Source of the DNA: a bacterium
GTDB taxonomy: Bacteria; Bacillota; Bacilli; Lactobacillales; Streptococcaceae
Direction: 5' to 3'
NCBI GenBank assembly: GCA_905221235.1
Contig: CAJNCJ010000024.1
Coordinates: forward strand, 1-14,046
DNA length: 14,046 nt
How positions within the stretch are numbered: position 1 is the first letter of the stretch; every line of letters starts with the position of its first letter. Below are positions 1 through 6,987 of this stretch, in pieces. A model generated the notes under the pieces. That model searched no databases. It had not been told where the DNA came from and saw only the letters and a list, made by a program, of their open reading frames with translations. The position numbers and the translations under genes are program-made.

Positions 1-28
1 TATTTTACCAAGACTATCGCAACCATGC

Positions 29-59
29 AAAAAAGCAACGGCAAATCCGTTGCTTTTTT
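29..59. terminator. Strong intrinsic terminator, bidirectional by sequence
   Basis: Thirteen perfectly paired bases (29-41 with 47-59) enclose the 5-nt loop CAAAT. The outer ends are A-rich on the left and T-rich on the right, so a U-tract follows the GC core in either direction. It may end a gene left of the window, or it may be part of the IS200-type left end that follows; IS200 elements are known to carry a terminator there that blocks outside transcription. No stop codon is seen in bases 1-28 in the plus frames, so any upstream gene must end before the window. Confidence 0.85.
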
Positions 60-60
60 T

Positions 61-284
61 GGAGACAAGAGACTATTGTCCCAGGCTCGAGTCGAAGGTT
101 ATACCCAAAAAACTCCAAACGCGATACAATAAAGGTGTTCAAGCCAATTGTAAAGCGAAAGGAGAAAAATATGGCACAAAAGGCACATAGTTTATCACAC
201 ACAAAGTGGATGTGTAAATATCACATTGTGTTTACCCCTAAGTATAGACGAAAAGTTATCTAAAATCAATATCAAAGTAGTTTA
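61..284 (+). mobile_element. Left-end remnant of an IS200/IS605-family insertion sequence
   Basis: The segment holds a tnpA leader, a good ribosome binding site (AAAGGAG, 158-164) and the first part of tnpA. A short imperfect hairpin at 61-82 (GG-a-GACAA pairing with TTGTC-CC, one bulged A) resembles the subterminal hairpins recognised by IS200/IS605 transposases; that assignment is an inference. The remainder of the element, including the right end, is not seen: after about 284 the sequence becomes unrelated AT-rich DNA. The exact left boundary is uncertain, and the terminator at 29-59 may belong to it. Confidence 0.6.
171..284 (+). pseudogene. tnpA: Truncated IS200-type transposase TnpA (N-terminal fragment)
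   Basis: From ATG 171 the frame reads MAQKAHSLSHTKWMCKYHIV and continues through FTPKYRRKVI, the conserved N-terminus of IS200-type Y1 transposases (HIVFTPKYRRK). A TAA stop follows at 261-263, where the family normally has a tyrosine codon. The next codons (NQYQSSL, 264-284) still look like TnpA, so the stop is probably a point change in a gene that was later truncated. The HUH metal-binding motif and the catalytic tyrosine lie further downstream in intact proteins and are absent. The fragment cannot transpose by itself. The ribosome binding site at 158-164 is intact, so a 30-residue peptide could still be made. Confidence 0.85.
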
Positions 285-327
285 TCACATTCGAATCACA
301 AAAAATTTTAAAAAATGGCAATATTTG

Positions 328-356
328 TTAACAAGGCTTTCCTAGTTTGTTATAAT
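328..356 (+). promoter_or_regulatory. Strong sigma-A promoter for the small membrane-protein gene
   Basis: The -35 box TTAACA (328-333, five of six to consensus) is 17 nt from a perfect -10 box TATAAT (351-356), which also has an upstream TG (348-349) making it an extended -10. Transcription should start near 363. This rules against an ATG at 367 as the translation start and favours TTG 409. Confidence 0.8.
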
Positions 357-408
357 GTAGTTGTAAATGATTAAGATTGGTAATCAAAAATATATGGGGA
401 GGAATGTT

Positions 409-627
409 TTGAATAAGAAATATAATATAGTTCTATTTTTGTTGTTTATAGTTTATTTATTTGGATATTTTTCAATTTCAAAAACGTTAATTCCTATAAT
501 GTGTGTGATCCAAGTATTTTTGATAGAACATATATTTAGAGTCCGAAATAGAATTATGCAAATAGGTGAAATTATAATAATTGTTGCTTCTATAATATTA
601 TTTATTGATAGTATATTGAATTTGTAA
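409..627 (+). CDS. Small hypothetical three-helix membrane protein, 72 aa, TTG start
   Basis: I do not recognise this gene. The frame opens at ATG 367, but that codon is only about 4 nt from the predicted transcript start and has no ribosome binding site. TTG 409 is preceded by GGGGAGG (396-402) with 6 nt spacing, so I take it as the start. The product begins MNKKYN and has three predicted hydrophobic helices at about residues 5-23, 26-43 and 52-72. A short basic loop (RVRNR) lies between helices 2 and 3, and the C-terminus ends within the last helix. There is no signal peptide cleavage site and no cysteine pair. The gene is much more AT-rich than the aro operon and sits beside a broken IS, which suggests acquired DNA. 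Size and layout resemble bacteriocin immunity or DUF3953-like proteins, but that is only a guess. Confidence 0.6.
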   Translation: MNKKYNIVLFLLFIVYLFGYFSISKTLIPIMCVIQVFLIEHIFRVRNRIMQIGEIIIIVASIILFIDSILNL

Positions 628-759
628 CAAAAGACTTTTATATATAATTAAATTTTCCATATATCTGCTGAAGCTGATTTATCTTCTCATCTATCTTAGT
701 CACTAAACTTGATAGCCACATATTACTGATATACCTCTCTACCTACAATCTCAAAGTTA
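628..759. other. AT-rich noncoding spacer
   Basis: This stretch lies between the small membrane-protein gene and the BOX element. I see no convincing ORF, no clear U-tract terminator for the preceding gene (only a weak AAAAG/CTTTT pair near 631-641) and no recognised repeat. Confidence 0.5.
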
Positions 760-907
760 ATACTCTTCGAAAATTAAATTCAAACCACGTCAGCTTTGCC
801 TTGCCGTATATATGTGACTAACTTCGTCAGTCTTATCTACAACCTCAAAACAGTGTTTTGAGCAGCCTGCGGCTAGTTTCTTAGTTTGTTCTTTGATTTT
901 CGTTGAT
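760..907 (+). repeat. BOX element, A1-B1-C1 arrangement, plus orientation
   Basis: boxA runs from ATACTCTTCGAAAAT through CCACGTCAGC and CCTTGCCGTA (about 760-815), the region complementary to the well-known BOX typing primer. One boxB copy carries ACTTCGTCAGT. boxC includes the palindrome CTCAAAACAGTGTTTTGAG (844-862), CAGCCTGCGGCTAG and CTTTGATTTTCGTTGAT. The length of about 148 bp fits boxA (59) plus one boxB (45) plus boxC (50). BOX elements are noncoding, have strong RNA folding potential and are probably moved in trans. This copy lies just beyond the terminator of the LtaS-like gene. It shows a few differences from the copy at 13602-13753. Confidence 0.92.
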
Positions 908-942
908 AAAAAGAAATGCTCCTCCAAGGCGGAAGAGCATTT
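908..942 (-). terminator. Intrinsic terminator of the LtaS-like gene
   Basis: On the minus strand, AAATGCTCTTCC pairs with GGAGGAGCATTT across a 5-nt loop (926-930), with one internal mismatch. The T-rich run TTTCTTTTT follows. The stop codon of the minus-strand gene (944-946) directly abuts the stem. The BOX element begins immediately beyond the T-run. Confidence 0.85.
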
Positions 943-943
943 T

Positions 944-3094
944 TTATTGTGATTTTGATTCGGTTTCTGCCGACTCTGGGTGGAGTTCTTGGTAACTTGG
1001 TGCCTTGAAAAGGTCAGTACTGGTTTTACCTTGTCGTTGGCTAAAGAGGCTAGTTGACTGACTTCCTTTTTCTTGCTCAATCTTTTGCAGAATTGGTAAA
1101 GAATTGAGGTAAGAAATACTTTCTGTATCAACTGTTCCAAGATGATCTTTTTGGTAGAAACGTATCAAATCGCCAGTTTGAATCTGATCGCTAATTTTCA
1201 GCTGTTGACTGGCTGCTTGACGAACGATTTCTAGTTCAGTCTGAGCTTGTTCATCAAGATTGCTGATTTCAAGACCGCTCTCAGTATAGTAGGTTCGTCC
1301 GTCATAACTGGTGTATTTAGGTGTGACGAAGGAATTGGCAGTTCGAAAGGCAACGATTTCTTGATGATCTGGTGATAGTAGGTCTTGTCCAACTTGAAGG
1401 AAGGAATTGGACTCAATACCAAGGAGGTGTTCGAGAGTCGGTAAGATATCGACTTGTCCACCGTAGGTATTGATAATTTGCCCCTTTTCATAACCAGGCA
1501 TGACCACCATAAAAGGCACTCGTTGTAACATGGCATTATCGTAATTCGACCAATTCTCAGAAGTCTTTCCGATCAATGGCGCTAGGTCAGGATTGCGGGA
1601 GTTGGAAATGCCATAATGGTCTCCGTAGATGACGATGATGGATTTCTCATAGAGGCCACTTTCTTTGAGATAGTCAAAGAAAGCCTTGATGGCACTGTCC
1701 AGATAGTTGGCTGTTTGAAAGTAGCCATTGATTGTTTCATCTTTTGTTTTGGCCAAGGGGAAACCAAGCTCATCGCCCGTCAGATTGCTAGCATAAGGAT
1801 AGTGATTAGACACCGTGATATACTTAGCATAAAAAGGCTGCTGTAAATGCTCCAGATACTGAATAGAATCTTTCATCATGATTTTATCATTTAAACCATA
1901 TTGGAAAGAATTGCTACTGTCCTGCTTGGTGAAGTAGGAAGCATCAAAGAAGTATTGGTAGCCCCATTGTTTGTAGGTCGTATTTCGATTCCAGAAGGTC
2001 CCGATATTACCGTGAAAGACAGCACTTGATTGATAGCCGTTTTTTGATAGGATAAAAGGAGCTGCCTGCTGGGTATTGGTGCCACCGTAATTGACCATGA
2101 AAGAACCTTGGTCAAGCCCAAATAAACCTGTCTCCAGCATGGTTTCCGCATCTGAGGTCTTACCAGCCTTGACTTGGTTAAAGATATTCGAAAAGGCTAG
2201 TGTAGATTGCGAATGGTAGAGGGAATTAAGGAAGGGAGTGACTTCGTGCTCAGTTCCATCTAGGTTGAGTTTATAGTCAAGTAGGAACTGCTGGAAACTC
2301 TCCAAGTGGAGATAAATTACATTTTTTCCTTTGGCCAAGCCAAAATAGTATGGATTGGGCTTAGCCGAATGTTCTTGAATATAATCTGTAATAGGTTGCA
2401 GGTCTGTCTCAGAGGCCTTGGCGCGTTCTTTGTTGGCGCTATAGGATTGGTTGGCACTATAACCTAGAAAAGCTGGCAAACTGAGGGCACGAACAACATA
2501 ATAATTCGAAAATCCTCGCGATAGGAGATCGGGACGTTCAATTTCAGCCAAGAAAAGATTAGCAGAAAAGAGCAGGGCTGAGAGAGCAGTGATAGCAACA
2601 CTCGAGCGGAATTTGAAAGGTTTCCTATCCAGCTGGATGAATTTTTTAAAGAAAAGAAAAACCAGCAGTGGGAAATCCATAAAATAGATGAAATCCCAAG
2701 GACGCAGTAACTCTAGTTCTGCAGTGCCGACAGACACCTTGCTGACTACCTTCATGGTATTAGCCGTGATAAAGTCGCTAAATTCTCGATAGTAAAAGAC
2801 ATTAGAATAAAGCCAAATAAACAAAAGGCTGTAAATAGCAATACTCAGACCATAAAAGATCTTGGTTGACCGGGCGTAGAGGGCTAGAGCCAGCAGGAGT
2901 AACCCCAAAGGAAGGGGATTGAAAAAGGCGATAAAGGCAAGGTAATTTCCTTGCAATTTTCCTACTTGAATATCTAAGTTAAAGTCAACGGTATAGGCTA
3001 ATAAGGTTTTGAGCCAATAGAGGATTAAAAGGGTTAGGACAAAACCCAGTCTGGTACCGATAGCTTTTTGGATTTTGTTAAAATTGATTCTCAC
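944..3094 (-). CDS. LtaS/MdoB-type membrane sulfatase-fold protein (putative glycerol-phosphate transferase)
   Basis: A 716-residue polytopic protein of the lipoteichoic acid synthase family. Known members transfer glycerol phosphate from phosphatidylglycerol to a lipid- or glycan-linked acceptor outside the membrane. About five membrane helices (residues 18-36, 51-74, 79-102, 135-152, 165-183) precede an extracellular alkaline-phosphatase-fold domain. The catalytic set is complete: metal-binding Glu265 in YLHLESF, nucleophile Thr313 in GKTSDAE, His431 in VSNHYPY, and Asp492-His493 in IYGDHYG. After the catalytic domain, about 130 residues continue to a polar C-terminal tail. The frame is open to an ATG at 3160, but that lies upstream of the promoter. 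GTG 3094 has AGGAAGT 6 nt ahead (3101-3107) and gives a product starting MRINFNKIQ. It is transcribed alone, divergently from the aro operon. The family is certain; the actual polymer made is not, because mitis-group teichoic acids are often choline-containing rather than simple polyglycerol phosphate. Confidence 0.9.
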   Translation of the reverse strand: MRINFNKIQKAIGTRLGFVLTLLILYWLKTLLAYTVDFNLDIQVGKLQGNYLAFIAFFNPLPLGLLLLALALYARSTKIFYGLSIAIYSLLFIWLYSNVFYYREFSDFITANTMKVVSKVSVGTAELELLRPWDFIYFMDFPLLVFLFFKKFIQLDRKPFKFRSSVAITALSALLFSANLFLAEIERPDLLSRGFSNYYVVRALSLPAFLGYSANQSYSANKERAKASETDLQPITDYIQEHSAKPNPYYFGLAKGKNVIYLHLESFQQFLLDYKLNLDGTEHEVTPFLNSLYHSQSTLAFSNIFNQVKAGKTSDAETMLETGLFGLDQGSFMVNYGGTNTQQAAPFILSKNGYQSSAVFHGNIGTFWNRNTTYKQWGYQYFFDASYFTKQDSSNSFQYGLNDKIMMKDSIQYLEHLQQPFYAKYITVSNHYPYASNLTGDELGFPLAKTKDETINGYFQTANYLDSAIKAFFDYLKESGLYEKSIIVIYGDHYGISNSRNPDLAPLIGKTSENWSNYDNAMLQRVPFMVVMPGYEKGQIINTYGGQVDILPTLEHLLGIESNSFLQVGQDLLSPDHQEIVAFRTANSFVTPKYTSYDGRTYYTESGLEISNLDEQAQTELEIVRQAASQQLKISDQIQTGDLIRFYQKDHLGTVDTESISYLNSLPILQKIEQEKGSQSTSLFSQRQGKTSTDLFKAPSYQELHPESAETESKSQ

Positions 3095-3124
3095 ACAATT
3101 ACTTCCTAAGTTTTTATTAGTATT

Positions 3125-3153
3125 AGTATACCATTTTTTAAAAGAAGAGTAAA
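3125..3153 (-). promoter_or_regulatory. Promoter of the LtaS-like gene (minus strand)
   Basis: On the minus strand, an extended -10 TGGTATACT (TATACT at 3125-3130) is 17 nt from a partial -35 TTTACT (3148-3153, four of six). Transcription should start near 3118, giving a leader of about 24 nt that holds the AGGAAGT ribosome binding site before GTG 3094. Its -35 box is only 21 bp from that of the divergent plus-strand promoter. Confidence 0.75.
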
Positions 3154-3174
3154 AAAGCAAGGGTAGTTTCTTTT

Positions 3175-3203
3175 TTGAGAATTGTCTAAAAATTTGATAT
3201 AAT
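3175..3203 (+). promoter_or_regulatory. Main promoter of the methyltransferase-aro operon
   Basis: The -35 TTGAGA (3175-3180, five of six) and a perfect -10 TATAAT (3198-3203) are separated by exactly 17 nt, with an extended TG at 3195-3196. The predicted start of transcription, about 3209-3211, falls on or next to the ATG at 3211. No operator or riboswitch fits in the space, so I see no sequence sign of amino-acid control here. Confidence 0.85.
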
Positions 3204-3210
3204 GGTAGCT

Positions 3211-4374
3211 ATGAATAGAATAAGAGTCAGTAAGCGGGTTGAAAAAAAGCTTGCCAAAGGTCTGGTTTTACTAGAAGCCAGTGATCTTGAGAATGTCAAT
3301 CTCAAGGATCAGGAAGTAGAAGTGCAGAGTCAGGAAGGAACCTTTCTTGGGACTGCCTACCTTTCTCAGCAAAACAAGGGCTTGGGCTGGTTAGTCAGTA
3401 AGGACAAGGTGACCTTCAATCAAGCTTTCTTTGAAACACTGTTTAGACAAGCTAAAGAAAAGAGAAGAGCCTACTATCAAGATGATTTGACAACTGCCTT
3501 TCGTCTCTTCAACCAAGAGGGAGATGGCTTTGGCGGTCTGACAGTGGATCTTTATGGCGACTATGCTGTCTTTTCTTGGTATAACTCTTATGTTTATCAG
3601 ATTCGCAAGGTTATCTCAGAAGCCTTTAGACAGGTTTTCCCTGAGGTTTTAGGAGCCTATGAGAAGATCCGCTTTAAGGGGCTAGACTATGAATCAGCCC
3701 ATGTTTATGGTCAAGAAGCGCCTGACTTTTTCACTGTTTTGGAAAATGGTGTCTTGTATCAGGTCTTTATGAATGATGGCTTGATGACAGGGATTTTCCT
3801 AGACCAGCATGAAGTTCGCGGTAGCTTAGTTGACGGCTTCGCTATGGGCAAATCTTTGCTCAATATGTTTTCTTATACAGCAGCCTTTTCAGTAGCTGCG
3901 GCCATGGGAGGAGCAAGTCAGACAACTTCTGTTGATCTAGCCAAACGTTCACGAGAATTGTCTCAAGCGCATTTTCAGGCAAATGGAATTAGCACAGACG
4001 ATCATCGTTTTATAGTCATGGATGTCTTTGAATATTTCAAATATGCCAAGCGCAAAGGCTTGACCTACGATGTGATTGTCCTAGATCCGCCTAGCTTTGC
4101 TCGGAACAAAAAACAGACCTTCTCTGTGGCCAAGGATTATCACAAGTTGATTTCCCAGAGTCTGGAGATTTTAAATCCGGGAGGCATTATCATTGCCAGC
4201 ACCAATGCTGCCAATGTTTCCCGCCAGAAATTTACAGAACAAATTGATAAAGGCTTTGCAGGAAGAAGTTACCAGATTTTAAACAAATACGGTCTTCCAG
4301 CAGATTTCGCCTATAATAAAAAAGATGAAAGTAGTAATTACCTCAAGGTGATTAGTATGAAGGTTAGTAAATGA
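3211..4374 (+). CDS. RlmI-type class I SAM-dependent rRNA (cytosine-C5) methyltransferase
   Basis: A 387-residue protein with the RlmI/YwbD layout: an N-terminal PUA-like RNA-binding region (about residues 1-75), a linker, and a Rossmann methyltransferase domain. Motif I is [18 protein letters not shown] (about 217-234), the SAM-ribose acidic residue is Asp242 in TSVDLAKRS, and motif IV is [11 protein letters not shown] (about 291-301). E. coli RlmI makes m5C1962 in 23S rRNA; the exact target here is inferred. An earlier ATG at 3202 overlaps the -10 box and cannot be used. ATG 3211 gives [14 protein letters not shown], the usual family start. It has no Shine-Dalgarno and essentially no leader, and no other plausible in-frame start follows nearby. 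The stop overlaps the aroD start (ATGA), tying it to the aro operon although its role is unrelated to the pathway. Confidence 0.88.
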   Translation: MNRIRVSKRVEKKLAKGLVLLEASDLENVNLKDQEVEVQSQEGTFLGTAYLSQQNKGLGWLVSKDKVTFNQAFFETLFRQAKEKRRAYYQDDLTTAFRLFNQEGDGFGGLTVDLYGDYAVFSWYNSYVYQIRKVISEAFRQVFPEVLGAYEKIRFKGLDYESAHVYGQEAPDFFTVLENGVLYQVFMNDGLMTGIFLDQHEVRGSLVDGFAMGKSLLNMFSYTAAFSVAAAMGGASQTTSVDLAKRSRELSQAHFQANGISTDDHRFIVMDVFEYFKYAKRKGLTYDVIVLDPPSFARNKKQTFSVAKDYHKLISQSLEILNPGGIIIASTNAANVSRQKFTEQIDKGFAGRSYQILNKYGLPADFAYNKKDESSNYLKVISMKVSK

Positions 4375-5048
4375 AATTAATCGTTTCAGTAATGCCAAGA
4401 AGTTTAGAGGAGGCTCAGGCTCTGGATGCCACGAGGTATCTGGATGCCGACATCATTGAATGGCGTGCCGACTATCTGCCTAAGGAAGCGATTTTGCAGG
4501 TAGCTCCAGCCATTTTTGAAAAATTCGCAGGCCGTGAGTTAGTTTTCACCCTCCGAACTCGCTCTGAAGGGGGACAAATCGACCTTTCTCCAGACGAATA
4601 TATCCATCTTATCAAGGAAGTGGCGCAACTCTATCAACCAGACTATATTGATTTTGAGTACTACAGCTACAAGGATGTTTTTGAGGAAATGCTGGATTTC
4701 CCAAATCTCGTTTTGAGTTACCACAATTTCCAAGAAACGCCTGAAAATATGATGGAAATCTTGTCAGAGTTGACGAGCCTAAATCCAAAACTTGTTAAGG
4801 TTGCGGCTATGGCTCACACGGAGCAGGATGTCTTAGACTTGATGAACTATACACGAGGCTTTAAAACTCTCAATCCTGAGCAGGAATATGTAACTATTTC
4901 TATGGGCAAGGTAGGCAAGGTATCTCGTATCACTGCGGATGTGACAGGTTCGAGCTGGTCCTTTGCTAGTCTAGATGAGGCAAGTGCCCCTGGTCAGATT
5001 TCTCTAGCTAACATGAAAAAAATCAGGGAGATTTTGGATGAAGCTTGA
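4371..5048 (+). CDS. aroD: 3-dehydroquinate dehydratase, type I
   Basis: Converts 3-dehydroquinate to 3-dehydroshikimate, step three of the shikimate pathway, through a Schiff-base mechanism. The 225-residue length is normal for type I enzymes. Visible active-site features are IIEWRADY (Glu30, Arg32), the general base His118 in LSYHNFQ, the Schiff-base lysine Lys143 in [10 protein letters not shown], and the C-terminal substrate loop MGKVGKVSR with [12 protein letters not shown]. Its ATG overlaps the methyltransferase stop by 4 bp, and its own end overlaps aroE by 11 bp, so translation of the three is probably coupled. No truncation or unusual residue is seen. Confidence 0.96.
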   Translation: MKLIVSVMPRSLEEAQALDATRYLDADIIEWRADYLPKEAILQVAPAIFEKFAGRELVFTLRTRSEGGQIDLSPDEYIHLIKEVAQLYQPDYIDFEYYSYKDVFEEMLDFPNLVLSYHNFQETPENMMEILSELTSLNPKLVKVAAMAHTEQDVLDLMNYTRGFKTLNPEQEYVTISMGKVGKVSRITADVTGSSWSFASLDEASAPGQISLANMKKIREILDEA

Positions 5049-5892
5049 TGGCTATACACGTTTGGCTGCAGTTGTTGCCAACCCTATTAAGCATTCTATC
5101 TCTCCCTTCATTCACAATAGCGCCTTTGAGGCGACAGCTACCAACGGTGCTTATGTGGCTTGGGAGATTGATGCAGCTGACTTGGCAGAAACAGTGGCTA
5201 ATATTCGTCGCTACCAGATGTTTGGCATCAATCTGTCCATGCCCTATAAGGAGCAAGTGATTCCATATTTGGATGAGCTGAGTGACGAAGCGCGCTTGAT
5301 CGGTGCGGTCAATACGGTTGTCAATGATAATGGAACTTTAATTGGATATAATACAGATGGCAAGGGATTCTTTAAGAGCTTGCCTTCTTTTACAATTACA
5401 GGTAAAAAGATGACCCTGCTGGGTGCAGGTGGTGCGGCCAAGTCCATTTTGGCCCAGGCTATTTTGGATGGCGTCAGTCAGATTTCGGTCTTTGTTCGTT
5501 CCGTTTCTATGGAAAAAACAAGACCCTACCTAGACAAGTTACAGGAGCAAACAGGCTTTAAAGTGGACTTGTATGCTTTAGAAGATATTTCTGAACTGCA
5601 AGCAAGGATTGCCGAGTCGGATTTACTGGTCAATGCCACCAGTGTGGGAATGGATGGTCAATTGTCTCCGATTCCTGAAAGCATCAATTTGCCAGAAACT
5701 ATCTTGGTGGCAGATATTATTTACCAGCCCTTTGAAACCCCATTTTTGAAATGGGCTAGGAGGCAGGGCAATCCCGCCGTCAATGGTCTGGGAATGTTGC
5801 TCTATCAAGCTGCAGAAGCTTTTCAACTGTGGACAGGCAAGGAAATGCCGACAGAAGAGATTTGGCAGTCCTTGACAGAAAAATACCAATAA
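5038..5892 (+). CDS. aroE: Shikimate 5-dehydrogenase (NADP-dependent)
   Basis: Reduces 3-dehydroshikimate to shikimate. The protein has 284 residues, a normal length. The shikimate-binding motif NPIKHSISP lies at about 15-23, catalytic Lys71 in [10 protein letters not shown], and Asp107 in GYNTDGKGF. The NADP-binding loop is [10 protein letters not shown] (127-136), and [15 protein letters not shown] near the C-terminus supplies further substrate contacts. The start overlaps the last 11 bases of aroD and has AGGGAGA within the aroD coding region about 10 nt upstream. The Ser in NLSMP, where many relatives have Thr, is a common substitution and not a defect. Confidence 0.96.
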   Translation: MKLDGYTRLAAVVANPIKHSISPFIHNSAFEATATNGAYVAWEIDAADLAETVANIRRYQMFGINLSMPYKEQVIPYLDELSDEARLIGAVNTVVNDNGTLIGYNTDGKGFFKSLPSFTITGKKMTLLGAGGAAKSILAQAILDGVSQISVFVRSVSMEKTRPYLDKLQEQTGFKVDLYALEDISELQARIAESDLLVNATSVGMDGQLSPIPESINLPETILVADIIYQPFETPFLKWARRQGNPAVNGLGMLLYQAAEAFQLWTGKEMPTEEIWQSLTEKYQ

Positions 5893-5910
5893 AGAAAGGG
5901 AGATTCTCCT

Positions 5911-6978
5911 ATGAAAATCAGAATCGATATTCCTCATCATCCTTATGATATTCAGATTGAAAAAGGTTGTCTGGCTCAAGCTGGTCAGTGGTTGCGAGAA
6001 CTCTGGCAACCACAAAAAGTAGTCATTGTAACAGACAACCATGTAGCTTCTCTTTATGCAGAGAAGGTTAAGCTCAGCCTAGAAGATGCTGGTTTTCAGG
6101 TAGCGGTATTTGACTTTTTGGAAGGGGAAGAAAGAAAGAATTTAACCACTGTTCAGAAAGTCTATGAATTTCTAGTTAAGCAGGGGTTGACTCGTAGCGA
6201 TGGAATCGTGGCTCTTGGTGGCGGTGTTGTTGGAGACCTGGCTGGTTTTGTGGCCTCTACCTATATGCGAGGCATTCACTTTGTTCAGATTCCGACCAGC
6301 TTGACAGCCCAGGTGGATTCTTCTATCGGTGGAAAGACAGGCGTCAATACTCCATTTGCTAAAAATATGGTGGGTACTTTTGCCCAACCAGATGGAGTTC
6401 TGATCGATCCGCTTGTCCTTGAAACACTCGGAAAAAGAGAACTGATTGAAGGGATGGGTGAGGTCATCAAGTATGGCTTGATTGAGGATCCAGAACTTTG
6501 GAGAATCTTGACGGAGCTAGATGGTTCTGTTGAGAGCATTCTGGAACATGCAGAGACCTTGATTGAACATTCTTGTCAGGTCAAGCGCAAGATGGTGGTT
6601 GAGGATGAGTTGGATAATGGTGTTCGCCTTTTCCTCAACTTTGGTCACACTATTGGTCATGCCATTGAAGCGACTGCCGGCTATGGAAAAGTCATGCATG
6701 GAGAGGCTGTGGCCATGGGAATGGTTCAGATTTCCAAGGTTGCTGAGGAAAAAGGCCTTATGCCAGCTGGCATAACTCAGTCCATTACAGAGATGTGTCA
6801 GAAATTTGGACTACCTGTTGACTATGAAAACTGGGATGTTGGCAAGCTTTATCAGGCTTTGACACATGACAAGAAAGCGCGTGGCAACACCTTGAAATTG
6901 GTCTTGGTGCCAGAACTTGGCTCAGCGACCATTCACCCAGTTTCTCTGGAAGAGATGAAAGACTACTTGGTAAAATAA
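5911..6978 (+). CDS. aroB: 3-dehydroquinate synthase
   Basis: Cyclises DAHP to 3-dehydroquinate, using NAD and a divalent metal. The protein has 355 residues, the typical length. The glycine-rich NAD region [11 protein letters not shown] (103-113) and the phosphate/substrate-binding stretch [20 protein letters not shown] (127-146) are intact. The three metal ligands are present: Glu184 in GMGEVIKYG, His246 in FGHTIGH and His263 in VMHGEAV. The gene begins 18 bp after aroE, with AAAGGGAGA about 8 nt before the ATG. Although third in the operon, it catalyses the earliest pathway step encoded here. Confidence 0.97.
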   Translation: MKIRIDIPHHPYDIQIEKGCLAQAGQWLRELWQPQKVVIVTDNHVASLYAEKVKLSLEDAGFQVAVFDFLEGEERKNLTTVQKVYEFLVKQGLTRSDGIVALGGGVVGDLAGFVASTYMRGIHFVQIPTSLTAQVDSSIGGKTGVNTPFAKNMVGTFAQPDGVLIDPLVLETLGKRELIEGMGEVIKYGLIEDPELWRILTELDGSVESILEHAETLIEHSCQVKRKMVVEDELDNGVRLFLNFGHTIGHAIEATAGYGKVMHGEAVAMGMVQISKVAEEKGLMPAGITQSITEMCQKFGLPVDYENWDVGKLYQALTHDKKARGNTLKLVLVPELGSATIHPVSLEEMKDYLVK

Positions 6979-6987
6979 GGAGAACGT

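Noticed and set aside
1..132. An open frame on the plus strand through the terminator hairpin (1-132)
   Set aside because: It runs straight through a 13-bp perfect terminator and has no start or recognisable motif, so it is chance openness.
790..1140. 116-codon minus-strand frame near the left BOX
   Set aside because: It covers the BOX repeat, the terminator and the 3' end of the LtaS-like gene in another frame. The peptide KLAAGCSKHCFEVVD is BOX-derived and recurs at the right BOX.
3202..3204. ATG 3202 as start of the methyltransferase
   Set aside because: It overlaps the -10 box TATAAT and would be untranscribed from the evident promoter; ATG 3211 matches the family N-terminus.
3161..3210. 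T-box, tyrosine or phenylalanine leader attenuator upstream of the operon
   Set aside because: There is no room for a leader between the promoter and ATG 3211, and no T-box-like sequence is seen before aroA either.
5190..5260. AroE active-site motif NLSMPYK with Ser in place of the usual Thr
   Set aside because: The catalytic Lys and Asp are present, and this substitution is ordinary in streptococcal relatives; no sign of lost activity.
5623..6042. Long antisense frames over aroE/aroB, and similar ones over aroC (7510-8067) and pheA (11493-12020)
   Set aside because: They lie opposite strongly conserved enzymes in full, lack ribosome binding sites and family motifs, and are expected shadows of coding DNA.
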